64,000 nucleotides of DNA. It comes from Margaritispora aquatica (lineage: Eukaryota; Ascomycota; Leotiomycetes; Helotiales; Discinellaceae). Positions 46,318 through 59,614 of this stretch are shown in pieces. Every line of letters begins with the position of its first letter. Position 1 is the stretch's first letter. The position numbers and the translations under genes are program-made. The stretch lies in assembly GCA_007644065.1 (NCBI GenBank), contig VJWN01000007.1:1674001-1738000 (forward strand), read 5' to 3'. The notes beneath the pieces were generated by a model. That model was not told where the DNA came from and ran no database searches. It worked only from the letters and a program-made list of their open reading frames with translations.

Positions 46318-46766
46318 TGAAAAATGAAAATGATCGGACAATTTGTTTCAATGTGTTGTGAAATTGAAACTTGAGACCAGTCAGTCAGTTAAATTCGCAT
46401 CCTACAGTTTTTTGATATTATTATTCATATTGAGATCAATCGAATGACAAAAACAGACTCCAAGAGCAAGTTCGTTCTCTTGTGGAAAATGTTGGCACCA
46501 TAGCATGGCGTTAACGAAATGAACTCAGTACTGATAATCTCCAAACCATGAACAGTCCAATTTCGTTGATTCCAATTTCTGGAATTTCACCAAATTTATC
46601 ACATCAACGAATTAAGCAGTAATATGAGATTTATTTAAACAAACCCCCACAATTCTGCCAGTCTCTGTCTAGCGAGAAAATATACGGCAAGTTAACACCA
46701 GAGGATCATTGGCGGGGACTAAAATTACAGATGTATGAACTTGGAAACCAAAAACAAAAACTCTTC
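46318..46766. other. intergenic region between convergent MFS and PKS genes
   Basis: 449 nt AT-rich 3' region. Nothing recognised. Confidence 0.6.
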
Positions 46767-49700
46767 TTATGCTGCGTCCAGAATAGCCTTCATCACCAAG
46801 GAAGCACGTTGCAAACAGTCTGCCCATTGTTTCACCTCCTCCTTGCCAGTGATGACCGAGAAATGTGCACTGGAAATGTTAGTATTTCATTCAAAGCGGA
46901 GGAACTTCTTCACTTACCCGTTATCAGTGACAAAGTACGTCATCCAGAATCTCTTAGGATTCTGCATGATGAAGCAAGATTCCGGAGACAATCCATCAGT
47001 GTTCGAAAACATCTGATCGGGCTCAACAGTTGACTCATACAAAGGATTCTTGAAGAGAGCAGGTAGCTCCTCTCCTTCTTCTGCGCACAGCTCCATAGCT
47101 CGGAGGGTTCGTTGGTAACGGTGGCCCATGATTCCGTCCTTAATGACCTTGTTGCGGTCATGAGCAGCCCCAACCATCAGCTTGAATCTTTCGCTTAATG
47201 GCAAGCTGTCATCATCCGCGATCGTGCAGAAGTGTGCAGTGATGGGAGTGTTGACCTGGACGATGTCGGGACGTCCTTTGTGGTAATGAGACATAGAGAT
47301 GGCCTCCCATGACCGAGCATTGTATCCATAGAAGTAGTAGTTTGCAAGGAGGCACATCAAATCGTATATGCCCTTGATTGGCAAGTGGTGCTTGAGCAAG
47401 ATGTCTTTTCCAAACTCGGTAAGGATGATGTCTCTGTATCCGGCTTTCGTGATCTCAGTATTGAATCGCTGGCGAACCTCAAGTACACGCTCCTCCATTG
47501 TAGGTGTCGTCGTAATGACATATTCCTTGGGTGGTGCGAGATGGCCGTTGCCGTTGGCGTGTCCATTGGTCTGAGCAGGAGGTTCGTAACTTAGTATTCC
47601 CTCAACCAGCGCAGTTTGCAACTTCGTAAGTGTCATGGCATCGATTGCCGAATGTTCTACGTACAAACCTGAAGTTGCATTCTTGCAAACGACAAATGAG
47701 ATTGATTTGTCAACCCAACGGTTAAATCCTTCAAGCATCATCATGTCCTTGATCCGGCCTTCGGCGTCGGAAGGCGATGTGTCATCGAGACACACTAAGA
47801 ACGCTGCAGCCTCCACCATTTCAATGGTCTCCTTGTTAGTATCACTGAGTTGGATGAGAGATTCGCGTGTCTAGTGATGTGTTAGCTGGCTCCTCACATG
47901 CCTTTCAACAAGCGAGTGTTTCGGGACAATACACGTGACCATGGACAATAAACTTACTTCGGCCCATGAGGTTCGATCATCTGCACTCAAGATACTAGTC
48001 CAACTTTCGCTATCGTCTTCTCTGTCGATGATTGATTGGAAAGTCTTGGCCAACTGTTCCAAAGTCACATTTTCTTCTCCCGTCGTAAGCATGACCTTGA
48101 AGATATGTCCACGGTGAAGGACTGCCGTGTAATCGTTTCCTGGGAACTTGGCCATTCTATCAAGGGGAACTCCCGGCAAGCGAGCGGTGTTGAAGATGTA
48201 TTGCCAAAGATCTGTGCAATTGGGTGTACCAAGGTAAGACATAGGCTCCCATCGATCAGCCTCTAGATCCTGCTTGCACTGGAAGGCAATGCTTGCGATC
48301 ACAGCAGCTCTTTGTGCCTGAGTATGGTCGACTTTTGGTATAGGGTGGAAGGCCATAAAATTGGTGAAGGGCGCTAGAGGCATGCGTCTTCCCAGATATA
48401 TACTTTCGAAGAAGTAGTTCTCTTGCCAATTTTCAATTGTGGGATCACTTGCCTGCTCGGCAAGGCGATTGTAGAACTTTCTACCAATACTTCCAGGTTT
48501 TCTGAAATCCGCCACGTCTTTTCTCAGACTTGCGTATTCTTCCTCGGTCTGGAACATCCTTGAATTTTCAAGATAGTCGTCGAACATTGTGTCGAAGTCA
48601 ACAAGTGGAAGTTTAGGGAGCACTTTTGCAGCCCGGCAGCAGTGGTAGCCGTGAGTAGTCTCCTCAAGTGCCACTTCTTCAATGACTGGCTTGCTGGAGA
48701 TTTCGACATCAGGCTCAGGTGCACTGACTTCCTGTACTGGCGCTTCTGGTTCTTTGTTCACAATCTTAGATCTTGATGCAATAGTCTTTGCCAAGCTTGA
48801 AATGCTGGCAGCGTCCACGATTTCAGAAGTTTGAACTGCGACTTGGAAGGTTCGTACAAGCCAGTTCTTTAACTCGATGGCAACGAGGGAGTCGATACCA
48901 AACTCGTCCAGTGAGACGGCTGGGTTGATGTCTTCAAGTGAGTTTGCTGTGAACAGGGCGAACCTTTCACAGATAGCCCTGATAACGATTGCGTGAATCT
49001 CTTCGGGAGATGTAGCTTGCTGCATCAACTTCGCTACATCCACCGTTGCTTGTTCTTTGGCTTCGGTCTTCTCCTCCAGGTAGGGGATAAGTCCATAAAC
49101 AGGATTTGCAAGCGCGTATTCGTCGTGAACTGCCTCCATTGACTTTCGGTCAAATCCAAGAATTAATTGCTGGAGTCCGTCCTTAGTTGCTTGTGGGCTC
49201 ATGGAGTATTCCATAACTTTGAAAACTTCGTCAAATGACATCAGCACTGACCCTTGTCGCATGAACTCCTGTTGTGGAATGGAGAGCGAGGTGATTGCAT
49301 CTGATCCATCAACGGCACCCAGATTGAGTGAGATGTAGTTACATTTTGAGTCGGTCTTGCTCTGTGCAAGTGCGTCTTGGAACGCATTGCCGACTGCATA
49401 GTTAGATTGGCCGGTCTTACCGAGAATGGAAGTGATGGAGGACAACATGATGAAGAAGTCAAGGGGGCATCCACCAAAAGCATCTTCCAGATTTTGGGTA
49501 CCTTGAACCTTTGGCTTGAGTGCTGTCATGTAGTCCTCGAGGGACATTTGCTCGAACGGATGATCCCGAAGCACCATACCACCATGGATAATTCCTTTGA
49601 CGGGTGGCAAGTTTGCTAGACACTCAGCAGCAGCAGCTTGAGTTGCCTCCTTGCTACTGATGTCACATTTGATGATGTGTAGTTCTCCACCCAAACTGCG

Positions 49701-52700
49701 CAATTCCTTCTCAAAGGCAGTTTGATCTTGTTCCTCAAGCTTCCGACGGGATAAAGTGACGATATGTCCAGCGCCATGAGCCGCCAAGAATCGGGCAGTT
49801 CTTCTTCCTAGATCTCCGAGACCACCAGCACTACGAAAGGTTAGCTTTAATGCTTTGAAATGTCCAAGAAGCCGGCAAATCCTAGGTGTCATAAAGCAGA
49901 TACCAAGAGATGAAAAATGCAAGCAAGGAGATAAAAATACATACATAACATAAGTTCCCTCTTGAAGAAGCTGGAGTGGCTTAGGTCTCTCCAAGGTCAA
50001 CTTCACAGTAGTATCCTTCTCGCAAAGGACAACAACCTTGCCCATATGCTTCCTTGACTGAATCAAACGGAACGCTTCCTCAATCTCACCCATCTGCATG
50101 GTTGTGATTGGCAAGACAGGCTTCAAAATACCCTGTTCGAACAAAGACAGCACTTTTCCGAGTCTTTCTCTCATCTCGGCTGGTCTGAGTCTGCCCAGGA
50201 CAGTCAAATCGACGGCTGCGAACGTGACGTTCCTATCGAATGGAACCATGCTAATTTCAGACTTTTGGTAGATATCAGACTTTCCAATCTCCACGAATGT
50301 TCCCAATGGAGCAAGGATCGCGAAAGAATCGTGGAGCGATTCGCCTGACAAGGAGTTCAGAACGCAATCGACACCCTTGTTGTTGGTAAGTCGCAGGATA
50401 CCCTGCTTGAAAGTTCGAAGCCTAGACGAGAAAATGTGACTGGGTGGGATGTTGAAATTATCAATGAGCTGTTGGCGCTTCGCAGTGCTACCAACAGTGC
50501 AGAAAATTTCAGCTCCAATGTTTTGAGCAAGCTGGATAGCCGCTTGTCCAACACCTCCAGAAGCGGCATGGATAAGAATTGTCTGGCCAGCTTGGAGGCG
50601 AGCAACTTCTTCAATGCAGTAATATGCCGTAGTGAAGATGACGGGAATAGAGGCTCCGACTTGGTAGGTCATTGCATCTGGAATCTATTGATAGTGTTAG
50701 AAGTGCCAACTTAAGGAGTTGTGACGGTCAATACCTGGTAGCTGAAGTTGCCATCTACACGTGGGTGACTAGAGAAAGGTTCTGCACCAATACCACAAAC
50801 TCTGTCGCCAACATTGAACTTTCCAACAAGTGCACTTCCTACCTTGCGAACGATACCAGAGCATTCTCCTGCCATGGTAACACCTGGAACCATTTGTCCC
50901 ATAGCAATGAAGACGTCCTTGAAGTTGATACCATGTGCTTTAGCTTCGAGTTCCAGATCAGTAGGTCTCATAGGCTTAGAAGGTCGTTCGTCGTCAACAA
51001 ATCTAAGACTGCTCAGAAGTCCTGGCGTCTCAACTTCAAGCTTGAGTGGCCGATCTTCCTGATGGAATAGTCCAGTTTCCATGGTTTGACTGTAGATGGC
51101 TCTTCTTACCCAGTCATCAAACTTACCATCGGCGTGAATTCTTGGGATCAGGAGCTGGTTGTTGCTGAAGGAATATTCATCTTCATCCGACTTTTCGACA
51201 ATATTAGCAGAGGAGAAGGACTTAGTGATGATTTCTGAGAGCACTGGCATGAGCGAGCTTGAATGTGCGATGCTCTGCTGCACATCGACGGTCACAAATC
51301 TCATACCCTCATTCTCACGTCTCACAACTCGAGCAAGACCATTTACCAAACCTTTGACAGGGTTATGCAGGTCTGTGGAGCTTTCTTGAACGCCGAGCCA
51401 CAAAACATTCTTGGCCTTTGTAACAAGGGAAACGATCTGCTGGAATCGTTCCTCAGATGGTGCGATGAGTGCGGGTTCCATCACATCATCGAGAACAATG
51501 TAGATTGTGCTGAGATCAGATGGTGTTGAGTTCCATCCTCGGAAAGAGCATTGGTATCCAAGCTTGCTCAAGTGTGTTGAAAGTTCTTGAGTGAGAGATT
51601 TATATCCATCAGTTTGCGACTGGCAAATGATTTCGACAGCAGGAAGTACTACCTCCAAAAGAGTTTCAGGTGCAGAATCAATGGCCTTGGAAACAATCAT
51701 GGAAGAGCGTGCAGTAGGGCCTGCATGATCTGGCATGGCGACTTCCAGACCATTGAAGCCCTGTCGCTTCAATGTCGCATCCCACTTGTCCTTGGAGAGA
51801 AGAGGGCAGTTCTCACGACCGTCTTCTGATGCCCACCAACCGGCTAGAGTACCAAAGATAACGTTGATGTGAGCAGTGAGCCTTGTCAATTCAATGAGAA
51901 TGAGACGTCCACCCGGCTTCAACAGTTTGCGAGAATTGGCCACTGTTTCATCGAGGTAACTTGTCGCATGCAAGACGTTCGAGGCAATGATAAGATCGTA
52001 AGTACCTTCCTGGAACCCTTGTTGAACAGGATCTTTTGAGATATCGAGAGTCTTGAAATCGATACGGTCAATCCATTGATGAAGTAGGGTTTTTCCTTGC
52101 TCAAAAAATCCGGCAGAGATATCGGTGTAGCAATAGCGATCAAACAGAACACCTTCCTCTCGATCTAATGACTGGATCAACGGCAGAGTAGCACCTCCAG
52201 TGCCAGCTCCAATCTCCAAGATCTTCATATGCGGGTGCTTGAAGACGAGAAGCCTGAGGTAATCAACCATTTGGGTGTAATTGGGAACAATCAAGCCCAT
52301 CGAGTAGAAACGAGCCAAAAGGTCATCCTCTAGCATGACTGAGAGCGAATCTTCTTCACCAGATAGGATTGCAGGTAGATTCTCACCAATTCGGGTAAGC
52401 ATTTGACCCTCAACTCCAGCTTCACATGTGCGCTTAAGGCACAATGCAATATCTTCCTCGGACATGTCCCCGATGAGCTTCTGGCTGGTTTCCGAATCGT
52501 ATTTCTCCATCCAAGTCAAAAGTTTTTGGAGATGGGGCTTCATAGAATCTCTCTGTATGTCTTTCGTGTTTTTCAAAGACGCTTGAATGTAGATTGTTGC
52601 TGCGAGTTCATACACGGCCATTTCCTCTCGAACAGGAAGTTTCTTTGCTGGTGTCTTTGCAACTTCGATGTCTTTGCTTGCAGCATCAGAATCTTCAGCT

Positions 52701-55700
52701 TCGACATGAACATATTCTTCAACTACATCTAAAGTCGTTTCAATCTCATCTTTTGAGATGAAATCAACGTCAGGCTGCCACTTCATTCGGTAGCTCATCT
52801 TGCGATGGAAAGGCAGAGTATTTTCGTCCAATGCCGCCTCGCCAATCCCGCGAAGAGCACCACCGCTAATCTGTACGATGGGCATCACTGATCCATCTGA
52901 CATTTCCTCAAATACCACCGTGTCTAGCATGGCAGATCGGGCACCTTCTGTCTTCAGGGTTGAAGCAACAATCCATCTCGTGCCAGGAGTGCAACTAAGC
53001 TTGTTTGCATAAATCGTGACATCCTCCATACCAGTTGGCATGACAGGTCCACTGCCAGCACTTCTTCGGTATAAAGGCATTCCGAGATGCGAAATAGCAT
53101 CAAATGAAGCTGGGTGAATCAAATGCGGTTGTTGGAACTTGGCGGGCATTACCTTCTCGATATCTGGCAAGGTAACCTCGGAAATTCCAACATTTGGGCC
53201 AATGTAGGCACGTTGGACATTCGAGAAAGTAGGGCCGAACACGTTACCATTCTCCGCAAAGGTCTTGTAAAGCTCTGCCTTCTCAAACTGGCTATCACAA
53301 GCATCTCTCATTTGTTGAAGTTGCTTCAGTCTGCTCTCGATCATCATATCCTCTTCGCGAGGACCTTCCACCTCGTCGGCTTTAGCAGAAAATTCTACCA
53401 TAATGGACCCAGAGCAGTGCTCGCTCCAGACATCCTCGTTAGACAAGGATAGGATGCGGAAACCTTCCCATGTGCGATCCGTCAAGCTCTTTCCAGGCCT
53501 CAGGGTCAGCATGATCTCAACATCAGGTGTTAGTCCATCGGGGCGTCGCTCGGGAATAACAATAGCCTTGGAGAAGGAGACATTCTTAAATTTTATTCGG
53601 GAGATGGTACCGGGGATATTGCGATCGATATTTATTTGACGCACAGCCTCTATAGCCATGCACAAATATGCCGCACCAGGATAGATGATAAAGCCATCGA
53701 CTATATGATCTCTTAACCATGGAAGATTGTCTATTCCCACAAGATTTCTCCAAGCCGGCTCGTGGTTGGTAGTCCCACTCACACGTAGGCCCAAGAGATC
53801 GTGCGGGGCATGCGGCCGGAAGCGATGCTGCTTGCTGGCATTGGATTCGAGGAAATTGCACTTAACGGAATGATCCCAGGAGTATGGAGCTAAATCCGCA
53901 ATGATTTGTGGCACATTGGCATCAGGCTCACCACCCAAGGATAGAGTAGCATCAAGGGCAACTGGATAGCCGAATTCAAAAAGTTTGCCGGCCGTATCCA
54001 ATAGCGAAACCACACTATTAACATCCCGGACGAGAGTAGGGAGGTAATTCGATTTAAACGCAGGCATTTCGAGAGCTTTGATTGTTTGCCGAACAGGACC
54101 TGCCAATGCGCTATGAGGACCAATTTCTGTGAACAGGCTGAGTGGTACCGCCTCTCCTGGCTCTGATGCCATGGACAATTCTTTGCGACAGATAAGTTCC
54201 AAAGCGTTACCGAAACGAACAGGAGACACTAAGTTTTCCACCCAATACTCGAAGTCAAAGTCGCCAGTCTTTTGTGTCACATACACGGAAGAGTAGAACT
54301 TGACAGCTGGATTGGGTGTCTGTGACTTTATGTGGGCGATAGATTGGCGGTACTCAGCGGCGACCTTTTTCATATGATGAGAGTGATAGGCGGTGTCGAT
54401 GTTCAACTTGCGATTGAAAACCTGTGCCTCATCCAAGAGAACTTTGAGCTCGTCAATCGCAGACTCATCTCCTGAAATCGTTGAGCTGGTCGGAGAATTG
54501 ATGCAAGCAACGGAAACTAGGCCACTTCGAGTTTGTTGGATATATTTCTCTGCCTCGATTTCTCCAAGACCAACAGCCATCATTGCTCCCTTGGTAGAGA
54601 TAACTCTTGCACAAGCTTGCGACATGAAACCACGATGGTACGAAACTTCCAGGGCTGTCTTCTGGTCGAGGGCTTCTGCAGCATATGCAGCCGCTATCTC
54701 ACCAGAACTGTGGCCAAGAACGATATCTGGCGTGACGTGAAAGGTTTTAAGAAGGTCTACTAAAGCAATCTGTATAGCCGTTGTAGAAGGTTGAGAGATC
54801 TCTGCCTGTCCAACTCGCGATGATTTCTTGTCATTAGATAGTTCCTCGATCAGGCTCCAATCGGCGCCAAGCTCTTTCAAGATCTTCTCCGACTTGAGCA
54901 TTGACTCTCTGAAAACCGTGTGAGATGCAATAAGCTCTCGTCCCATGGCGTACCATTGTGCACCTTGGCCGGTGAAGAGGAAGACGGATCGGAAAGTGGT
55001 TAGAGCTTTGGTAATACGTGCTTTCTGTTGCAGTGATTTGATGAGATCGTCATGAGTAGCGGCGGCAGCGCTGAAGCGGTACTGCATTGGAGTACGACGG
55101 CTTGAAAGCGTGTAGCTGAGGTTTCGGAAGTATGATTCGTCGTCTTGAGAGAGCACCCATTTGTCCAAATTCTCAACCATAGCCTGTAGTGAGAGTTCAG
55201 AACGTGCCGACAGGACGAAGAGCTCTGGGCTGTATGATGCAGCCAGCTTATTCACTGCGTCGATGTCTGCGGTATGCGCGCCATTACTTCCATTGGTCTT
55301 GACTTCTGATGATCCGTTGGTAGCCTCGATAATCACTGGAACATGATGACCGTTACTTCCATTGGTCTCCGCTTTGGGTGATTCAATCACTTCTGGAACA
55401 ACCTCAGCAACGTGGGCCCCATTAGTTCCGTTGGGCTTTGCTTCTGATGATCCATTGGTCATCTTGGTGACCTCTGTCGCATGGTTACCGTTGCTACCAT
55501 TGGTCTTGATTTCTGATGATCCATTGGTGTGTGCACCATTGGTTCCGTTGGTCTTGATTTCGGATGAGCCATTAGTTTTTGTAGGAATATCCGCTACATG
55601 ATTTCCGTTGCTCGTTGACCCGTGAAGTTCTGTGTGAGTGCTGGCTGAAGCAGCATGCACTCTATTGTAGGAGTCCAAAGTCTCAAGAATTATATGGGCG

Positions 55701-57573
55701 TTGGTTCCACCATATCCAAAGGAGTTGACGGAAACACGGACTGGTCCATTTGTTGGCAAAGGAGTTAGTTTCGTAGCAATCTGAGAATGTATCAGTATGA
55801 GAAGCACATTCAATGTATCAATATAAGAATCATTTTCTCAACTAATACGTACCTTGACGTTCCGTTCCTCTAGGAGTAAGCTAGGCTTTGGCTTAATGAA
55901 ATCGATATTCGGTGGAATCATGCCATTTTTCAGGACTAAGATTGCCTTCATCAACCCTGCAACACCACTAGAGGCTTCAAGATGACCAATGTTCGACTTG
56001 ACAGAGCCAACATAGAGATCACCTTCGCGTCCACTTTCAGCACAGAACACTTGTGCAATAGAGGAGATCTCAGCACTGTCGCCTAGATTGGGTGTTAGAT
56101 TCGTTATTAAAAAGAGTTGGAACAATTATACCTGCTTGCGTTCCAGTTCCATGCGCCTCGACATATCCGGTATCTTTTGGATCGAGACCCGCGTTCTTGT
56201 AAACAAGTCGCATAAGATTCGCTTGCGCGATGGGGTTAGGGAGGGAGATACCCGCCGTTTTGCCGTCTTGGTTCAGACCGGAATTTCTTATGACAGCATG
56301 CACATTGTCGCCGTCCCTTAGAGCATCATCAAGACGCTTCAAGACCATACTGACCACACCTTCACCTCTTGCATAACCACTGCCACGGCTGTCAAAGACG
56401 TAGCATCTTCCGTCTGGGTTGGTCATACTAGGCTCAACATTAGCTCAAATAGATTAGCTAGGACAAGGCCGTTCTTAAGCCTCAAAAACTAAACCCTAAG
56501 TCGCAAAAATTGACAGAATTAATTGACATATTGAACAATAAATGAGCGAAATGAAATGGCGCATTCAACATGAATGTGCAAAGTCAATTCACATATTCAA
56601 TATGAATGTACAAATTCAATTGGCACATTCAGTATAAATGTGCAAATTCAGTTAACACATTCAATATGAATGTACATGTTCAATTGGCACATTCAGTATA
56701 AATGTGCAAATTCAGTTAACACATTCAATATCAAGTAGAAATACTGATATTAAGGTGTTCAAGACGTAATGTCCATCGATTCCGCCATACGCTCGTATAG
56801 CGCAATAAGCGAGATCACATGATTCGTGAAAAGGTTGTGAAAGAAAAGAATCATTGACTTACCCGACTTGACTCATAGGTATGATCTGATCAGGAGTCAA
56901 TACCAACTGAGTGCCTGCAACGATGGCAATCTTCGATTCTCGTGCTCGAAGGCCAAGGCATGCCTCGTGCAACGCCACCATACTTCCTGAGCAACCAGTG
57001 TCAACTGTGCTGGAGGCGCCTTTGAGATCGAAAATGTACGAGATTCTGTTTGAAAGAATTGCGATTCCAGATCCAATCATGTGAAGTTTAGAGACTCTGG
57101 ATACATCTTTGTATCCCATACGCTCAAAACTGTTATCTCTGTGTTAGTGATATTTATGAAAAGCAATCAGTCGGAACTTACTCAGTAGCATAAGCACCGA
57201 CATGAACCGATGTGTCAGAGCCTTTGATGCTTTCGAGTGTAAGACCTGCATTCTCGAGTGCTTCGTATGTTGTTTCCATCAAGATACGTTGTTGTGGATC
57301 CAAACATGCTGCTTCATGTGGATGAACATTGAAGAAGCGTGCATCAAAATCACTGATGTCTTGCTTCAAAAAGTAGAGACCTTTGACATTAATGGCCTCT
57401 TTCGCTTCGGGGTCTGGGTGATAGAACGAATCTTTATTCCATCGATCAGCTGGAATCTCACACCATCCACTTCTACCCTCTGAAAGCATGTCCCAAAGTT
57501 TGTCGGGATTATCGGAGCCACCTGGCAAGCGACATGCCATACCGACCACGGCAATTGGGATTGGACTATCCAT
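46767..57573 (-). CDS. highly reducing polyketide synthase with C-terminal carnitine-acyltransferase domain
   Basis: Iterative type I HR-PKS, 3299 aa. Exons complement(57182..57573, 56863..57129, 56132..56427, 55853..56082, 50735..55780, 49945..50684, 47958..49830, 46918..47870, 46767..46869). [10 protein letters not shown] with the active Cys, [32 protein letters not shown] repeat linker follows (encoded 55255-55640). [41 protein letters not shown]. Methyltransferase: [29 protein letters not shown] and [27 protein letters not shown], Ser and Tyr in [35 protein letters not shown]-terminal 500 aa: choline/carnitine acyltransferase fold with the catalytic His in [11 protein letters not shown]. 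All catalytic residues are present, so a methylated, highly reduced chain is expected, released by the acyltransferase as in Trichoderma Tv6-931-type synthases. Start [19 protein letters not shown]. Confidence 0.95.
55255..55640 (-). repeat. degenerate coding repeat in the KS-AT linker
   Basis: About five copies of a unit encoding TNGSSE(I/A/V)K(T/P)NG(T/S)NG(A/N)H, with variable spacers. Low-complexity and hydrophilic, it lengthens the linker between KS and AT by over 100 residues. Confidence 0.85.
56548..56739. repeat. six tandem 32-bp units with internal dyad, inside PKS intron 2
   Basis: Units start at 56548, 56580, 56612, 56644, 56676 and 56708; two alternating subtypes occur. Each holds an inverted repeat of the form ACATTC-n5-GAATGT or GCACATT...AATGTGC. 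The array accounts for much of a 435-nt intron (56428-56862), whereas the other introns of this gene are 48-114 nt. Confidence 0.9.
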
Positions 57574-59614
57574 AATTGCAGGTAATAGAGAGTTGTAGGG
57601 CCGAAAGGGCTGTGAAGTATGTCGGAATAGGCTCAAGAAGTGGGACGCTTAGTCTATATTGCAGTGTGACAGACAAACAAGAAGACGAGATAGTTCTGCA
57701 GAATGAGAGGCCTGATGTGGAGCTTTGGGAGGAAGCGAGCTCTTGATATGAAGTGGAATCTATACTTTGCCTCAACCATGAACTGCAAGATAAGCACATA
57801 CCATTCCTGATTTGTTCAAATTTCCCGCTTTTGCCCAGTATTGAGATAACCGACGACTATTGCACACATCTCAATGAGCTCACGGAATAGTCGTCCCGCA
57901 AATAGCATACTGTGTTCAAAGCATCGTTATCACTGAGCTTCACCGAAGCATCCTTCAGCCCAAAATACTATCTTCTGCACTCTCCGGTACCATGTTCATC
58001 TCAAAGGAACCTTTCGTCCACTGCTTCTATGCAAGAGAGAGGCGAAGCGAAGCGTTTGGACGGACAACGGCTAAACGATCCGCCTCATCGCTCTCGCATG
58101 GCAACAATACAAATCACTGAAGCACTCAAAGTCTGATACTCGGCTCACTCAACTTGGAAGGACGGAGCAACGTGAAATGGATTGGAGTTCGTGCCGTAGA
58201 TCCTAGACGAGCAGGAACCACGACGTTCATGCAGGACAATAACCAAGCTCATGGCTCAATATTCCACCTTGCAAAGCTTAACGACCATTATCTCCACCAC
58301 AATGGTGGCTGGACGTTACGCATGAGTGCTATTAAGCATGCCTTGCATGTAACGTACTGCAGCTGACAGATTTACAGTAATCAAACTGCTTCTGTCAGAC
58401 GTCTGGGGTCTGGTTTGCTCAAAGCACCAGCCATTTCCGTGGGCTCGCAGATAACTGCCCAGATAGGAATCAACCGTTAGCCGTCAGCCAGACTCTCGCT
58501 TAATTATGCGTACGTGAGCGAACAAATAATGCCTACCTATGGCTAAATTCTTTCAAAATAGCCAAGACAAGCTGGTCAGTGGGGTCGGAAAAACAATTGA
58601 TAAGGAAAGCATGTACCTCTGTACCCGAATTGAACATCGCCATAGTGATCTGAGTACAAGTCGATTTCTTGCACCTCCGCACCACACACAATATGCAAAC
58701 GCTTATAGCACGCCTCGTATATTGCCTCTTGATTTCGTCTCTGCGGTCGTGAGGCTTTCGCTTGCAACCTCAACCAACACTTCCAAGAACTACGGCCCGC
58801 TGCTCGGTCCGATCCGTAAAAACCAACATCAAGGTGACGGAGCCTTCACCTACGATCTCGGATTGTTAATGGCGTTATTGTTTGTGCCGCAAAATTCGAT
58901 GCATTTGGATGAGAAATTATGCAGATGAGGAGCGAGGCGGCAATATCTAAGCGCTTATGTGGCATCTACCATTACAGTAAGGTACAGTATGGTAAGATCT
59001 TACCTGCGGAGTATGGTAGTACCAAAGGATTCTGAGCTAGCCAGGAGTGGTAGCCGATGTCTCGGCTACGGACCGGCGAACCGAGCGCGGGGGAAAGGGA
59101 CCAGAGCGTGGGGAAAGAGTGGGAAAAGAAGTCATCCAGATTTCATGTTGAACCAAAGTCGTCATTAGGAGCAAAATTGCCTCGTATTTGGATCCATATC
59201 GATAACTCATGGCTCAACTTATCGACCTCCCGAATGATTACCCGTATGCACGCTCCAGCCAACTTTTCCAATCAAGTTGGGTCCTAGTGACTGTGCCATA
59301 CTGCTGCATGCTCCCCAGATTTCACAGACAAGCACTTTAGAATATCCGGGGCTACCGCCTAAACAACACAAAGTCATTTCATCCAGCCTGTCAACAGCAC
59401 GTAAATCACTTGTCACATCGCTTAGATGCTTCCGTTGCACTTTCTCCGCTTACCAGGTTGAAAGCTGTCCAGAAAGATGTTTTCCAACCAACAAGTACCA
59501 ACAAGCTCGACATTCGGTCAATGGGAACATATGACAGTCAAAACAAGAAAAGAAGCATCGACAGAGTCTCCTAAAACCACAATCCTCATCGCTGCAACAT
59601 TGTAGCTTCTCGAA
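57574..59614. promoter_or_regulatory. divergent promoter region between PKS and RTA1 genes
   Basis: About 2 kb without a credible gene. Noted elements: an imperfect dyad ACGTTACGCATG...GCATGTAACGT near 58312-58352, and CTCGG-N15-CCGAG at 59061-59085 (contains CGG/CCG half-sites of the kind Zn2Cys6 factors bind). Frames at 57912-58136, 58539-58928 and 59277-59534 look random. Confidence 0.45.

Noticed and set aside
56428..56862. CRISPR-like look of the regularly spaced repeats
   Set aside because: Units are directly adjacent with no unique spacers, inside a eukaryotic intron; a tandem repeat, not CRISPR.
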